64,000 bases of DNA, from contig CAWAFY010000002.1 in NCBI GenBank assembly GCA_963781485.1, positions 372,001 through 436,000 of the forward strand. The letters run 5' to 3'. The position numbers were made by a program, and so were the translations under genes. The notes under the pieces are model-generated. The model was given only the letters and a program-made list of their open reading frames with translations, did not search any database and was not told the origin of the DNA. This stretch comes from Tsuneonella sp963781485. Lineage in GTDB: Bacteria > Pseudomonadota > Alphaproteobacteria > Sphingomonadales > Sphingomonadaceae. Shown one piece after another: positions 1-8,105 of the stretch. Position 1 is the stretch's first letter. Each line of letters opens with the position of its first letter.

Positions 1-664
1 AAGGGTCTTCCAGCGCCAGCAAGTTCAGCAGCTCCCACCCGATGCGCTCGCGGCTCAATCCTTTGAGGCTGGGCGCGAGTTCGGCGCAGGCGTCTTCGGC
101 CGCGGCGTCGGCCTGCGAACCGAAGCGCGCCTGGAAACGGAAGTATCGCAGGATGCGCAGGTAGTCTTCGCGGATCCGCTGGCGCGCGTCGCCGATGAAT
201 CGCACACGCCCGGCTGCAAGGTCGTCGACCCCGCCGAAGAAGTCGAACACCTCGAGCGTCAGAGGGTCGGCATATAGGGCGTTGATGGTGAAGTCGCGCC
301 GTGCCGCGTCTTCCTTCCAGTCGCTGGCGAAAGCAACCGTGGCGCGGCGGCCGTCGGTGCTGACATCCTTGCGCAGCGTGGTGATCTCGACGTTTCCGCT
401 GTCGAGGATGGCGGTGACGGTGCCGTGGTCGATGCCAGTCGGTATCGTGCGGATGCCCGCTGCTTCCAGCCGGTCGATCACCTCGACCGGCTCGAGCGGG
501 GTGGCGGCGTCGATGTCGTGCGCATCTTTGCCAAGCAGCGTGTCGCGCACCGCGCCGCCGACCCAGCGCGCGTTGCCAGGCCCCAATGCGGCGACGAGGC
601 GGGCCAGCTCGGGCCGCCGGGTCCAATCGGCCGCTGGCAGTGTGGCGCGGGACGGGTCAACCAT
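1..664 (-). CDS. cca: CCA tRNA nucleotidyltransferase (3' part beyond window)
   Basis: This enzyme adds or repairs the CCA end of tRNAs in the cytoplasm. About 221 residues are visible from the start; the gene runs off the left edge, so the C-terminal domain is not seen. Seen: the nucleotidyltransferase head with GGAVRD (36-41), the metal-binding DID (50-52) and RRDFTINAL (122-130), followed by the start of the polyA-polymerase RNA-binding region (RIREDYLRILRYFRFQARF). The ATG at 664 overlaps the end of the Nudix gene by 8 bases, so it is probably translated with DUF1285 and the Nudix gene as the last member of a coupled operon. The head alone cannot separate a CCA-adding enzyme from a poly(A) polymerase; the alphaproteobacterial context favours CCA addition. 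Confidence 0.93.
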   Translation of the reverse strand, partial: MVDPSRATLPAADWTRRPELARLVAALGPGNARWVGGAVRDTLLGKDAHDIDAATPLEPVEVIDRLEAAGIRTIPTGIDHGTVTAILDSGNVEITTLRKDVSTDGRRATVAFASDWKEDAARRDFTINALYADPLTLEVFDFFGGVDDLAAGRVRFIGDARQRIREDYLRILRYFRFQARFGSQADAAAEDACAELAPSLKGLSRERIGWELLNLLALEDP

Positions 665-1268
665 CGTACAACTCGGTCAACGCCAACCGCCGCGAGAGGT
701 TGCCGATGATCGCGGCGGTGACCCCCCAGATGCGGTGCCCTTCCCAGACGATCTCGAAATAGGTCCGCTCGGCACCCTCCCACTCGACGGTGCGGGGCAC
801 GCGGTTGGCGGGGTTGAGGATATAGGCGAGCGGCGGCTCGAACCATGCCGCGACTTCCGCCGGGTTGGGCGTGATCTGCAGATCGGGCGGCACGACGGCG
901 AGGACCGGGGTAACGTCGTAGCCGGTGCGCGTGCGGAACGGGTCGGTCGCCCCGATCACCCGCACTTCGCGCGGGTGGATGCCGAGTTCCTCGTGGGCTT
1001 CGCGCAGCGCGGCTTCGACCGCGTCCTCGCCCGGGTCGATCTTGCCACCGGGGAATGCTGCCTGCCCCGCATGGCTGCGCATCGTCTCGGGCCGGTGTGT
1101 CAGGAGCACGCCCGGCCCGCCGGCGCTGTCGGGCCGCTCGGTAACCGCGATCAGCACCGCGGCGGGTCGGAGTGCGTCTGGTGCCGCCATTGCGTCCGTC
1201 AGCAGGTCGATGTCGCGTGCGTGACCCGACTCGAAAACCCGGGCCAGTCGGTCGAACAACACGCTCAC
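657..1268 (-). CDS. Nudix hydrolase, CoA pyrophosphatase type
   Basis: A 203-residue Nudix hydrolase, predicted to cleave coenzyme A or related nucleoside diphosphate derivatives. The Nudix box is complete at residues 75-97 (G75, E81, R89-E90, E93-E94, G96). It is preceded by the LLTHRPETMRSHAGQAAFPGG-like stretch (55-75) that marks the CoA pyrophosphatase (UPF0035) subgroup. The start is GTG at 1268, overlapping the stop of the DUF1285 gene as GTGA; its own end overlaps the cca start by 8 bases. This three-gene packing suggests one transcript. Substrate is inferred from the subgroup motif, not shown. Confidence 0.9.
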   Translation of the reverse strand: MSVLFDRLARVFESGHARDIDLLTDAMAAPDALRPAAVLIAVTERPDSAGGPGVLLTHRPETMRSHAGQAAFPGGKIDPGEDAVEAALREAHEELGIHPREVRVIGATDPFRTRTGYDVTPVLAVVPPDLQITPNPAEVAAWFEPPLAYILNPANRVPRTVEWEGAERTYFEIVWEGHRIWGVTAAIIGNLSRRLALTELYDG

Positions 1269-1801
1269 GCCGGCACCAGCGAAAATGTCTCACCACGGCT
1301 TTCGACCTGCCATGCCGGATCGGCCGCGAGCGCGAGTTGCTCGTAAGTCGAACGGTTCAGCCGGGCCTCGCAGCCGCGTCGGACGCCCAGATAGAGCGCG
1401 GGCGTCTCGACATCGCCGCGCGCGACCAACGGGTTCTCGATCCCCGCGATGACGATTTCGTCGGTATTGAGCCGAAACGCGAGCGCGCCGTCCCTGGTCG
1501 TCATGTCGGTGGCGATGAACGCCGCATCCTCGACCTCCACGAACAGTTTCTGCATCGGGGTGACGAGCCAGTGCCCCGCGTCATCGCGGAGCAGCAGCGA
1601 GGCGAATGCGCGCACCATCGCGGGGCGCTTGATCGGGGAGCCTTCGTGCAACCAGGTCCCGTCGGCGCGGATTTGCATGTGGCTGTCGCCCACGTGGGCC
1701 GGCGTCCACTGCTCTACCGGGGGCAGCGTGCGCGCTTCGACCGCCGCGGCCAGTTCCGCGAGCGAAAGACCGGCAATCTCGGGCGGAGGTTCGTACGGCA
1801 T
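1265..1801 (-). CDS. DUF1285 domain protein
   Basis: A 178-residue cytoplasmic protein that matches my recollection of the DUF1285 family over its whole length: an N-terminal PPVEQWTP segment, GDSHMQIRADGTW, GSPIKRPAMVRAFASLL and the C-terminal LYLGVRRGCEARLNRSTYEQL. The biochemical role of the family is unknown. It has no signal peptide or membrane segment. It is the first gene of the DUF1285-Nudix-cca group, and its stop overlaps the GTG of the Nudix gene. I recall the same association in other sphingomonads, which is context rather than proof of function. Confidence 0.85.
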   Translation of the reverse strand: MPYEPPPEIAGLSLAELAAAVEARTLPPVEQWTPAHVGDSHMQIRADGTWLHEGSPIKRPAMVRAFASLLLRDDAGHWLVTPMQKLFVEVEDAAFIATDMTTRDGALAFRLNTDEIVIAGIENPLVARGDVETPALYLGVRRGCEARLNRSTYEQLALAADPAWQVESRGETFSLVPA

Positions 1802-1824
1802 CGTCGGGCGATGCCAGATGCGCG

Positions 1825-2361
1825 TCAGTTCGCCAAGCCGCGCGCGGAGGCAGCGTGCGGATCAGGCCACGGGCCGAGCAAACCCTCGGGCGGAAGAATA
1901 GCCGTGCTCTCGCAGCGGACCAGCAGCCGCGCCGGGTCGCACGGTCCGGGACACTGCCAGCCACGCGGGGCCTCGGCAAAGCCGAAGCGGCCGTAGTAGG
2001 ACGCGTCACCGATCAGCATCTGCGGCAGGGGCGCGCGCGGATCGATCGCTCCCAGCGTCGCGGCCATCAGCGCCTTGCCGAAACCATCGCCCTGGTGTCC
2101 GGGAAGGACCGCGACCGGGCCGACCATCAGCAACGGATGGGCGCGCCCACTGGAATCGGCCAGCGCCACCGGCCAGACCTGTATCGACCCAACCAGCCAA
2201 TCGTCATCGTCGAGCGCGGCGAAGCTCAGCGGCGCGAGCCACTCCGCGCCTTCTCGAATACGGTACGACGTGCGCTGCCGTCGCTCCGGCTCGAACGCCG
2301 CGTCGAGCAGGTCCTCGACCATCTGCGGATCGACCGCGGAAAGGGGCACGATTGTGGGCAT
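1825..2361 (-). CDS. GNAT family N-acetyltransferase
   Basis: A 178-residue GNAT-fold acetyltransferase of unknown substrate. The acetyl-CoA binding segment is visible as VGPVAVLPGHQGDGFGKALM, with QGDGFG standing in for the usual Q/R-x-x-G-x-G/A loop. The C-terminal part contains YYGRFGF, typical of the YhbS-like GNAT branch. The ATG at 2361 is chosen because the protein begins exactly at the conserved N-terminus (MPTIVPLS); the longer frame upstream runs antisense-like through the neighbouring gene. It lies 44 bases downstream of the sugar dehydrogenase and 23 bases upstream of DUF1285. Confidence 0.85.
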   Translation of the reverse strand: MPTIVPLSAVDPQMVEDLLDAAFEPERRQRTSYRIREGAEWLAPLSFAALDDDDWLVGSIQVWPVALADSSGRAHPLLMVGPVAVLPGHQGDGFGKALMAATLGAIDPRAPLPQMLIGDASYYGRFGFAEAPRGWQCPGPCDPARLLVRCESTAILPPEGLLGPWPDPHAASARGLAN

Positions 2362-2405
2362 GGGCGCGCGCCGATACGGGCGCACCGCCCCGCTGTCGAG
2401 GCGAA

Positions 2406-3587
2406 TCAGCGCGGCCGCAGTTCGAGCAGGCGGCCGCCGCCCTTGTCCTCGAGCAGCCAGAGCGCCCCGTCGGGCCCTTCGATCACTTCGCGGATGCGCT
2501 TGTCGAACGGATAGCGGGCAACCTCGGTCGCTTGCATGCCCTCGATCGCCACGCGCACGAGGGCGGTCGGTTTCATCGCGCCGATGATCGCGTTGCCCTT
2601 CCACTCGGGCCACAGCTTACCCGAGTAGAACGTGAAACCTCCGGGGGCGATCACCGGATTCCAGCTGATCGTAGGCGCGGCGAAGTCGGGCCGCGTCGAA
2701 TGGCGGGGGATCGGCGTTCCGTCGTAGTCGTCGCCGTTCGAGACCACCGGCCAGCCGTAATTCTTCCCATTTTCGACCAGGTTTAGCTCGTCGCCACCCT
2801 TCGGTCCGTGCTCGAGGGCCCACAGGCGCCCCTGTGCATCGAACTGGAGCCCGAGGACATTGCGATGACCCATCGAATAGATTTCCGGCAGCGCCGCTTT
2901 GGAGTCTTTCAGCGCGCTCCCTGCCGCAGGCGTACCGTCGAGGTTGAGGTGGACGATCTTCCCGAGGGCGACCCTGGGGTCTTGCGCCGGATCGCCCTTC
3001 TGCCGGTCGCCGCTCGATACGAACATCGATTTGCCGTCAGGCGCAAAGGCGATCCGGTGCGAGAAATGACCACGCCCGGTGACTTTGGGCGATTGTTGCC
3101 AAATGACCTTCAACGCGTCGATACGGCATGCGTCGGCTGCCTCGCACACCAGCGTACCGCGACCGACCGCCGCGCCGCGCGTGTCTCCGCTGCCGGCTTC
3201 GACCCAGCTCAGGTAGATCGTGCGCGGGGTGAGCGTTGCCGCCGATTCGCCCGGAAGGAATGCCACATCGCCCAGCCCGCCCTGACCGCCGTAATCGACC
3301 GTCGGCAGTCCGGTTACGGACCCGACCCGGCCGCTCGGAATGTCGACGAACTTCATCGTCCCGGCTTTTTCGGTGATGAAGATCACGTTGGTGCCCGGCG
3401 CGAACGCGGCCGCCCATGGCTCGGCGAAACTGCCGTGCGGGGTGATCTGGAAGGGCGCGGCGCCGGAATTGGCGGGCGAGGGGGTCGAATTGGCGTCGGG
3501 GGAATCCCCAGTTGCCTGCATGCCGCAGCTTGCGGATGCCAGCGCAGCGGGGAATAGAAGGGCGAAGGTCATCGGTCGCTTGGTCAT
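2406..3587 (-). CDS. PQQ-dependent sugar dehydrogenase-like lipoprotein
   Basis: A 393-residue soluble aldose dehydrogenase-like protein of the YliI/GDH-B six-bladed propeller family, predicted to oxidise sugars with PQQ in the periplasm. A lipoprotein signal ends in LASASC (Cys21), so the protein is probably lipid-anchored. Family segments are clear: EPWAAAFAP near the N-terminus, GQGGLGDVAF, GRGHFSHRIAFAPDG, the YSMGHRNVLGLQFD and LWALEHGPKGGDELN pair, NYGWPVVSNG, and a final blade GPDGALWLLED. No PQQ synthesis genes are in this window. The start codon shares two bases with that of the divergent RNase HII gene. Confidence 0.88.
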   Translation of the reverse strand: MTKRPMTFALLFPAALASASCGMQATGDSPDANSTPSPANSGAAPFQITPHGSFAEPWAAAFAPGTNVIFITEKAGTMKFVDIPSGRVGSVTGLPTVDYGGQGGLGDVAFLPGESAATLTPRTIYLSWVEAGSGDTRGAAVGRGTLVCEAADACRIDALKVIWQQSPKVTGRGHFSHRIAFAPDGKSMFVSSGDRQKGDPAQDPRVALGKIVHLNLDGTPAAGSALKDSKAALPEIYSMGHRNVLGLQFDAQGRLWALEHGPKGGDELNLVENGKNYGWPVVSNGDDYDGTPIPRHSTRPDFAAPTISWNPVIAPGGFTFYSGKLWPEWKGNAIIGAMKPTALVRVAIEGMQATEVARYPFDKRIREVIEGPDGALWLLEDKGGGRLLELRPR

Positions 3588-4215
3588 GTTTTCAGGAACA
3601 CCTCATTTGCAATTCGGCTCCAGCCCGCTCGTCGTCGGCGTGGACGAGGCCGGGCGCGGACCGCTGGCCGGGCCCGTTGTGGCCGCGGCGGTAGCGCTGT
3701 GCAAGCCGCGCCCCGCAGGACTCGACGATTCCAAGAAGATTTGCGCGTCGACGCGGGCGCGGCTTGACGGGCACGTCCGGCGGCGTTGCGCCTGGGCGGT
3801 GGGCGTGGTCGAGGTCGATGAGATCGACCGGCTCAACATATTTGGCGCGACGATGCTGGCGATGACGCTCGCGGTGACGCGCCTTGCCGAAGTGCTCGGT
3901 CGCGATCCCGAGATGGTGCTGGTAGACGGCAACCTCACGCCGCACGGCCGGCGGCCGGAATGGCGCTGGGCCGCGAAGCCCATCGTCGGCGGCGACGGCA
4001 AGGACCCGGCGATCGGCGCGGCGAGCATCGTCGCCAAGGAATGGCGCGACCGGTTGATGCGCGACTATGCTCGCGTGCACCCGCACTACGGCTGGGAAAG
4101 AAACAAGGGCTACGGTACCCCCGATCACCTCGCCGCGCTGCGCCAGCACGGGCCATGCCCGCTCCACCGCCGCAGTTTCGCGCCGGTGGCGCAGGCCGAC
4201 CTGTTCGCGGCCTGA
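3586..4215 (+). CDS. rnhB: Ribonuclease HII
   Basis: This enzyme removes ribonucleotides and RNA primers from RNA-DNA hybrids. The 209 residues carry GVDEAGRGPLAGPVV (18-32, catalytic D20-E21), LVDGN (112-116, D114) and GDGKDPAIGAASIVAKEWRD, followed by HYGWERNKGYGTPDH, all diagnostic for RNase HII. The frame is open further upstream to 3340, but that part is antisense to the sugar dehydrogenase and lacks family sequence. The ATG at 3586 has no obvious Shine-Dalgarno site; an in-frame TTG at 3607 has AGGAA about 8 bases before it and is a real alternative start. Convergent with the lipoprotein gene, 9 bases away. Confidence 0.93.
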   Translation: MFSGTPHLQFGSSPLVVGVDEAGRGPLAGPVVAAAVALCKPRPAGLDDSKKICASTRARLDGHVRRRCAWAVGVVEVDEIDRLNIFGATMLAMTLAVTRLAEVLGRDPEMVLVDGNLTPHGRRPEWRWAAKPIVGGDGKDPAIGAASIVAKEWRDRLMRDYARVHPHYGWERNKGYGTPDHLAALRQHGPCPLHRRSFAPVAQADLFAA

Positions 4216-4224
4216 GGGAGCGAG

Positions 4225-5127
4225 CTAGGTAGTGCGCAATCCGAATCTCAGGAACACGGAACTCTCGTTGTCGAACAGGTACCGCAGCATCATTTCCTCG
4301 CCGGTGGGCCCTAGCAGGTAGCCATCGATAGTTCGGACTATTTGCGTGTTCGGATCGACGAGATTGCCCTTGAAGCGGGTTCGGTCGTCCGACAGCGTGA
4401 CCTGGTCGAGATTCCAATCGACCCGAGGATTTCGGTAATCCCTCAGCACACCGGTGACCGTCTTTGCCGCAAAATCGACCTGCAGCTTCGGCTCCAGAGA
4501 ACTGCCAATAAGATAATCGGATTTGCCCCCCGATGGCGCGGCGCCCGGCTGCGTGCCGATGCCGTATGCGAAGTTGACGATCGTGTAGAGTTTGTCCTGC
4601 CCGCCATAAGGTTCGCTCGTGAAATAAGCGGACATTACGTATTTCAGGACCGTTTTCTCGAGGCTTAAGGAATAGAGTGAAATCTCGCCGCCAAGGACTT
4701 TAAACCCGGCGCTCGTTCGTTGGCCGGCTTCGTTAACGCCGCCCGTACCCTCAATCGGTACCAAAGCCCCCTCTCCGAAGTTGGGCACCGCGAACACCAG
4801 ACCTTCGGATGCCGTATAGCGCAAGGTCTGGCCGGGGTTCATCGAATAGCTGCCTTGCTCGGCGATGAAGTCCCAGCCGGCGTTTCGGCCGCGCATCGAA
4901 TAGCCCAGCGTTGCATATGCAACTGCCGACGTGGCGCCGAGTGTCCCGAAGCTTCCTATCGGTGGCGGGGGAAGCGGCGGCGGAGGGGGGGGCGGAGGAG
5001 CTGGTGGAGGCGGCGGGGATGCGGAGGTTGTCGGTGAGCCGCCTCTCCCCGTGTCTCCGCCTCCGCATCCAGCGAGAAATACGATCCCCAATCCCGCCAG
5101 GGTTTTCCGCCGACTGATCTTTTTCAT
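4225..5127 (-). CDS. Proline-rich lipoprotein with TbpB-like C-terminal domain (uncertain)
   Basis: A 300-residue probable lipoprotein: KKISRRKTLAG, a hydrophobic stretch and a lipobox ending at a Cys followed by GGG. A flexible linker of roughly 20 residues, mostly proline, follows. The remaining ~230 residues look beta-rich and end with YLLGPTGEEMMLRYLF, which resembles the closing strands of transferrin-binding-protein-like (TbpB) beta-barrel domains. I infer that similarity weakly; no ligand can be named. The start at 5127 is supported by GAGGAGG six bases upstream. It sits with two sulfotransferase genes between rnhB and ccrM. Confidence 0.7.
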   Translation of the reverse strand: MKKISRRKTLAGLGIVFLAGCGGGDTGRGGSPTTSASPPPPPAPPPPPPPPLPPPPIGSFGTLGATSAVAYATLGYSMRGRNAGWDFIAEQGSYSMNPGQTLRYTASEGLVFAVPNFGEGALVPIEGTGGVNEAGQRTSAGFKVLGGEISLYSLSLEKTVLKYVMSAYFTSEPYGGQDKLYTIVNFAYGIGTQPGAAPSGGKSDYLIGSSLEPKLQVDFAAKTVTGVLRDYRNPRVDWNLDQVTLSDDRTRFKGNLVDPNTQIVRTIDGYLLGPTGEEMMLRYLFDNESSVFLRFGLRTT

Positions 5128-5231
5128 GGCTGCCTCCTCTTTCGAAGAAGGAGTGTCCCCCACCGCTCATTTTAGGAATGATGGCAAGCCGATGAAAAAC
5201 CGATGATTGCCCGATGCGCGCCGGCTATCGT

Positions 5232-5933
5232 TCAGCGAGGCGCGCCGAATGCCAGATCGCGCATTGCTTGGATGTACATCCGCGTCATGTGTTCGCGCAC
5301 CATCGGATCCGCCGGCACGGTGCCTTTCGTGCCGGATCGCCCGCCGAGCTCCTCGCGGCTGTTGACATGCGGGAAGGGCAATTCGGGCACATGAGCGCCT
5401 AGAAATTCGCAGAGAGGCGCCCAGCCGTCCTTCAGGTCGAAGTGCAACAACCGCTCTTCCGGTATCGCTTCGCTTACAGCCTGGTTTCGCTTTGCGTACC
5501 ACTCGGTCAAGAACGCCCGGTCAGTCACGTCGCCCGCGATCGCGTCGAAGATCGTTCGCTGCATCAGCGTGTGTTCGGGTGTCCCCTCGTGGGCTTCCTG
5601 CATCCAGCGCGAGAAGATCGTCTCGCTGACGGAATCGAACCACCTGTCGGGATCGCGCGTCGTCAGGACTATCTTCGCGTCCGGGTAATAGTCCGCCAAT
5701 TCGCGCCAGTACGTCGCCGAAGGATAATCGCTCGTCGACCGATAACCGGAGAATATCGCCTCCCAATCCGGTTCGCCGCGCGCGACATCGAGCCAGAGTG
5801 GGATCTGCCGCCGACCATCCGCGAAAACTTCGGTCATGTGATGACATGGCCCGAATCCCAAGGCCTCCAGCGCGAACTTCATCGACAGGGTGCCGTTGCG
5901 ACCGAGTCCGGCGGCTATGATCTCGAGCGTCAT
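5232..5933 (-). CDS. Sulfotransferase family protein (copy 2)
   Basis: A 233-residue member of the P-loop sulfotransferase family, expected to transfer sulfate from PAPS to an unknown acceptor. The 5'-phosphosulfate loop is at the N-terminus (GLGRNGTLSMKFAL, 9-22) and the 3'-phosphate motif is in KIVLTTRDPDRWFDSVSE. Acidic and aromatic residues of the substrate region (PLWLDVA, YPSATYWREL) are shared with the gene just upstream. It lies 27 bases downstream of that paralogue on the same strand, so the pair is probably co-transcribed. No PAPS-synthesis genes are visible here. The acceptor is unknown. Confidence 0.85.
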   Translation of the reverse strand: MTLEIIAAGLGRNGTLSMKFALEALGFGPCHHMTEVFADGRRQIPLWLDVARGEPDWEAIFSGYRSTSDYPSATYWRELADYYPDAKIVLTTRDPDRWFDSVSETIFSRWMQEAHEGTPEHTLMQRTIFDAIAGDVTDRAFLTEWYAKRNQAVSEAIPEERLLHFDLKDGWAPLCEFLGAHVPELPFPHVNSREELGGRSGTKGTVPADPMVREHMTRMYIQAMRDLAFGAPR

Positions 5934-5960
5934 CGACCCAGCTCCGGCGATCGCATCCGG

Positions 5961-6659
5961 TCAGCCCGCAAAAGCCTTGATCTTGAGCTGGTCGATATAC
6001 TGACGCCCGAACGCTTCGGCCTGCTCGGGCGATGGCGGAAGGCCACCGCGATCCTTGTTGGCGGTAAGGATCTCGTCGCGGCTGTTGACCCGCGGGAATT
6101 GTTCGTCCGACACGGGTACGCCCAGGAACGCGCACAGCGGCTCCCAACCATCTTTCGGGTGGAACACCAGCAGTCGTTCGGCGGGGAGGGTATCGATGAC
6201 CTCCTGGTTACGCCGGACGTACCAATCGGTCATGAAGGCCCGGTCGGTGAGCGAACCGCCTTCGAAGTGGCGGAAGATATTGCCGTGCATCATTGCCCCG
6301 ACAGGGGTACCACGCAGGCCGCCCAGCATGCCTTCCGAAAAGATCGTCTCGCTGACCGATTCGAACCAGCTGTCGGGGTCGCGCGTGGTCAGCACGACCT
6401 TGGCTTGCGGATAGTACGCAGCGAGTTCTCGCCAATAAGTGCAGGCAGGATAGTCGGTCGTCGAGTGAAAGCCGCGGAACACCTCGTCCCAGTCGGGTTT
6501 GCCCGCGGCCACGTCGAGCCACAGCGGTACCTGTCGCCCAGCGTCGGCGAAAACCTCGGACATATGGTGACACGGACCGAAGCCCAGGTGTTCAAGCGCG
6601 AACTTCAACGAGAACGTCGCGTTGCGGCCGAGGCCGGCGCCGATGACCTCTAGCGTCAT
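5961..6659 (-). CDS. Sulfotransferase family protein (copy 1)
   Basis: A 232-residue sulfotransferase, clearly paralogous to the following gene: both begin MTLE-I-AGLGRN-T-S-KFALE-LGFGPCHHM and share PLWLDVA, the DYP-TYWREL segment, the LTTRDPD-WF-SVSETIFS motif and VNSR near the C-terminus. Divergence is spread over the length, so the duplication is not very recent. The ATG at 6659 is chosen over an upstream extension because it matches the paralogue's N-terminus and has GGGGA about 8 bases before it. The upstream region is shared with the divergent ccrM promoter and holds several GANTC sites. Confidence 0.85.
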   Translation of the reverse strand: MTLEVIGAGLGRNATFSLKFALEHLGFGPCHHMSEVFADAGRQVPLWLDVAAGKPDWDEVFRGFHSTTDYPACTYWRELAAYYPQAKVVLTTRDPDSWFESVSETIFSEGMLGGLRGTPVGAMMHGNIFRHFEGGSLTDRAFMTDWYVRRNQEVIDTLPAERLLVFHPKDGWEPLCAFLGVPVSDEQFPRVNSRDEILTANKDRGGLPPSPEQAEAFGRQYIDQLKIKAFAG

Positions 6660-6738
6660 ATGGAAATCCCCGATCTGAGCGCCCGGCTTGATACAATGCG
6701 CCAAGCGGTCAGGACCATCAACCCGAAAGCGCGGGCGT

Positions 6739-6911
6739 GAGTCTTCACCGCCACACCCCACCATATCGAGTCCGGCGAATCTACGCAGACTCAACATCTT
6801 GTGCCGGACACCTTCTGTTCCGTCTCAGTTGATTCGGCGTTAACCATATTCGCGCAAACTCCCTGCTTGACGCCGAGTCCAACAGGACTCACCCTGTGGA
6901 TAAGTTGAATC
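6739..6911. promoter_or_regulatory. GANTC cluster and CtrA-type half-site upstream of ccrM
   Basis: Eight GANTC pentamers lie in 173 bases, starting at 6739, 6768, 6777, 6788, 6831, 6875, 6886 and 6907; chance would give fewer than one. GANTC is the CcrM target, so the product of the downstream gene can methylate its own promoter. TTAACCAT at 6840-6847 matches the half-site described for the cell-cycle regulator CtrA, and TTGACG at 6867-6872 could be a -35 element. In Caulobacter, ccrM is controlled by CtrA, GcrA and the methylation state; similar control here is an inference. Confidence 0.75.
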
Positions 6912-6925
6912 GGGGGAATGACGGG

Positions 6926-8074
6926 ATGGGGGTCTTGGAGACCACGAAGGTCCGTGCGCGCCGCGCGCACACGACGATTGAAGCGCCGGTCGAATTGCCG
7001 CTGGGGCGGATCTTGGCGGGCGATTGCGTAGAGGCGATGCGGCGTTTGCCGGACGCGTCGGTCGATCTCGTGTTCGCCGACCCGCCGTACAATCTCCAGC
7101 TCGGCGGCGACCTCGCGCGGCCAGACGGCAGCCATGTCGACGCGGTCACCGATCACTGGGACCAGTTCTCCAGCTTCAAGGTCTACGATGATTTCACGCG
7201 AGCCTGGCTGACCGAGGCGCGCCGGGTGCTGAAACCCGACGGCGCCCTGTGGGTGATCGGCAGCTACCACAACATCTTCCGCGTCGGCGCGATCCTGCAG
7301 GACCTGGGGTTCTGGATCCTCAACGACGTCGTCTGGCGCAAGACCAATCCGATGCCCAACTTCAAGGGCACGCGCTTCACCAATGCGCACGAGACGCTGA
7401 TCTGGGCGAGCATGGGCGAGAAGAGCCGTTACCAGTTCAACTACCGCGCGATGAAGACGCTCAACGACGAGCTGCAGATGCGCAGCGACTGGGTCATCCC
7501 GATCTGCAACGGGCAGGAACGGCTCAAGGAAAACGGTACCAAGGCACACCCGACGCAGAAGCCCGAGGCGCTGCTCTACCGCGTGCTGCTGGCGACGACC
7601 GAGAAGGGCGACGTCGTGCTCGACCCGTTTTTCGGCACCGGCACGACCGGCGCAGTCGCCAAGCGGCTAGGGCGCGAGTGGATCGGGTGCGAGCGCGAGT
7701 CGGCTTATCGAGAGGTCGCAACCAAGCGCATCGAAAAGGAACTGCCGCTCGATGAAAGCGCGCTGGCGACGATGCAGTCGCCGCGAACCGCGCCGCGCGT
7801 AGCCTTCGGTGCCGTGGTCGAGGCAGGCCTTCTGCCGCCGGGATCTCAGGTGTTCGACAAGAAGCGCCGCTGGGTCGCGACGGTGCGGTCCGACGGCACG
7901 TTGCTGCATGACAAGCAGACCGGTTCGATCCACGGGCTCGGCAAGGACCTGCAGGGCGCTCCCAGCTGCAACGGTTGGGCATTCTGGCATTACGAGGCTG
8001 GTGGCGCGGGAAGCGGAGACATCAAGCCGATCGACGCCGCGCGGCAGCTTTATCTGCTTAGTGTCGAGGATTGA
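6926..8074 (+). CDS. ccrM: CcrM-type adenine DNA methyltransferase (GANTC)
   Basis: A 382-residue beta-class adenine-N6 methyltransferase of the cell-cycle-regulated CcrM family, predicted to methylate GANTC after replication. Seen: catalytic DPPY (52-55) in FADPPYNLQLGGDL, the HWDQF and SYHNIFRVG segments, NPMPNFKGTRFTNAHETLIWA, HPTQKPEALLYR, and the AdoMet motif LDPFFGTGTTGA. A C-terminal ~80-residue extension ending in CNGWAFWHYE and a short hydrophobic tail is typical of CcrM and not of restriction-linked enzymes. The ATG at 6926 follows GGGGGAATGACGGG; an in-frame GTG at 6896 is a possible earlier start. It is a solitary methyltransferase: no restriction partner is nearby. Confidence 0.96.
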   Translation: MGVLETTKVRARRAHTTIEAPVELPLGRILAGDCVEAMRRLPDASVDLVFADPPYNLQLGGDLARPDGSHVDAVTDHWDQFSSFKVYDDFTRAWLTEARRVLKPDGALWVIGSYHNIFRVGAILQDLGFWILNDVVWRKTNPMPNFKGTRFTNAHETLIWASMGEKSRYQFNYRAMKTLNDELQMRSDWVIPICNGQERLKENGTKAHPTQKPEALLYRVLLATTEKGDVVLDPFFGTGTTGAVAKRLGREWIGCERESAYREVATKRIEKELPLDESALATMQSPRTAPRVAFGAVVEAGLLPPGSQVFDKKRRWVATVRSDGTLLHDKQTGSIHGLGKDLQGAPSCNGWAFWHYEAGGAGSGDIKPIDAARQLYLLSVED

Positions 8075-8105
8075 TTTCGGAGTGACTCCCCGCGAAGGCG
8101 ATCCA

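Noticed and set aside
3340..3585. N-terminal extension of RNase HII
   Set aside because: Antisense to the sugar dehydrogenase N-terminus and absent from RNase HII proteins.
6896..6925. GTG start of ccrM at 6896
   Set aside because: In frame and possible, but the ATG at 6926 has a better upstream purine tract and the extra ten residues overlap the GANTC promoter cluster.
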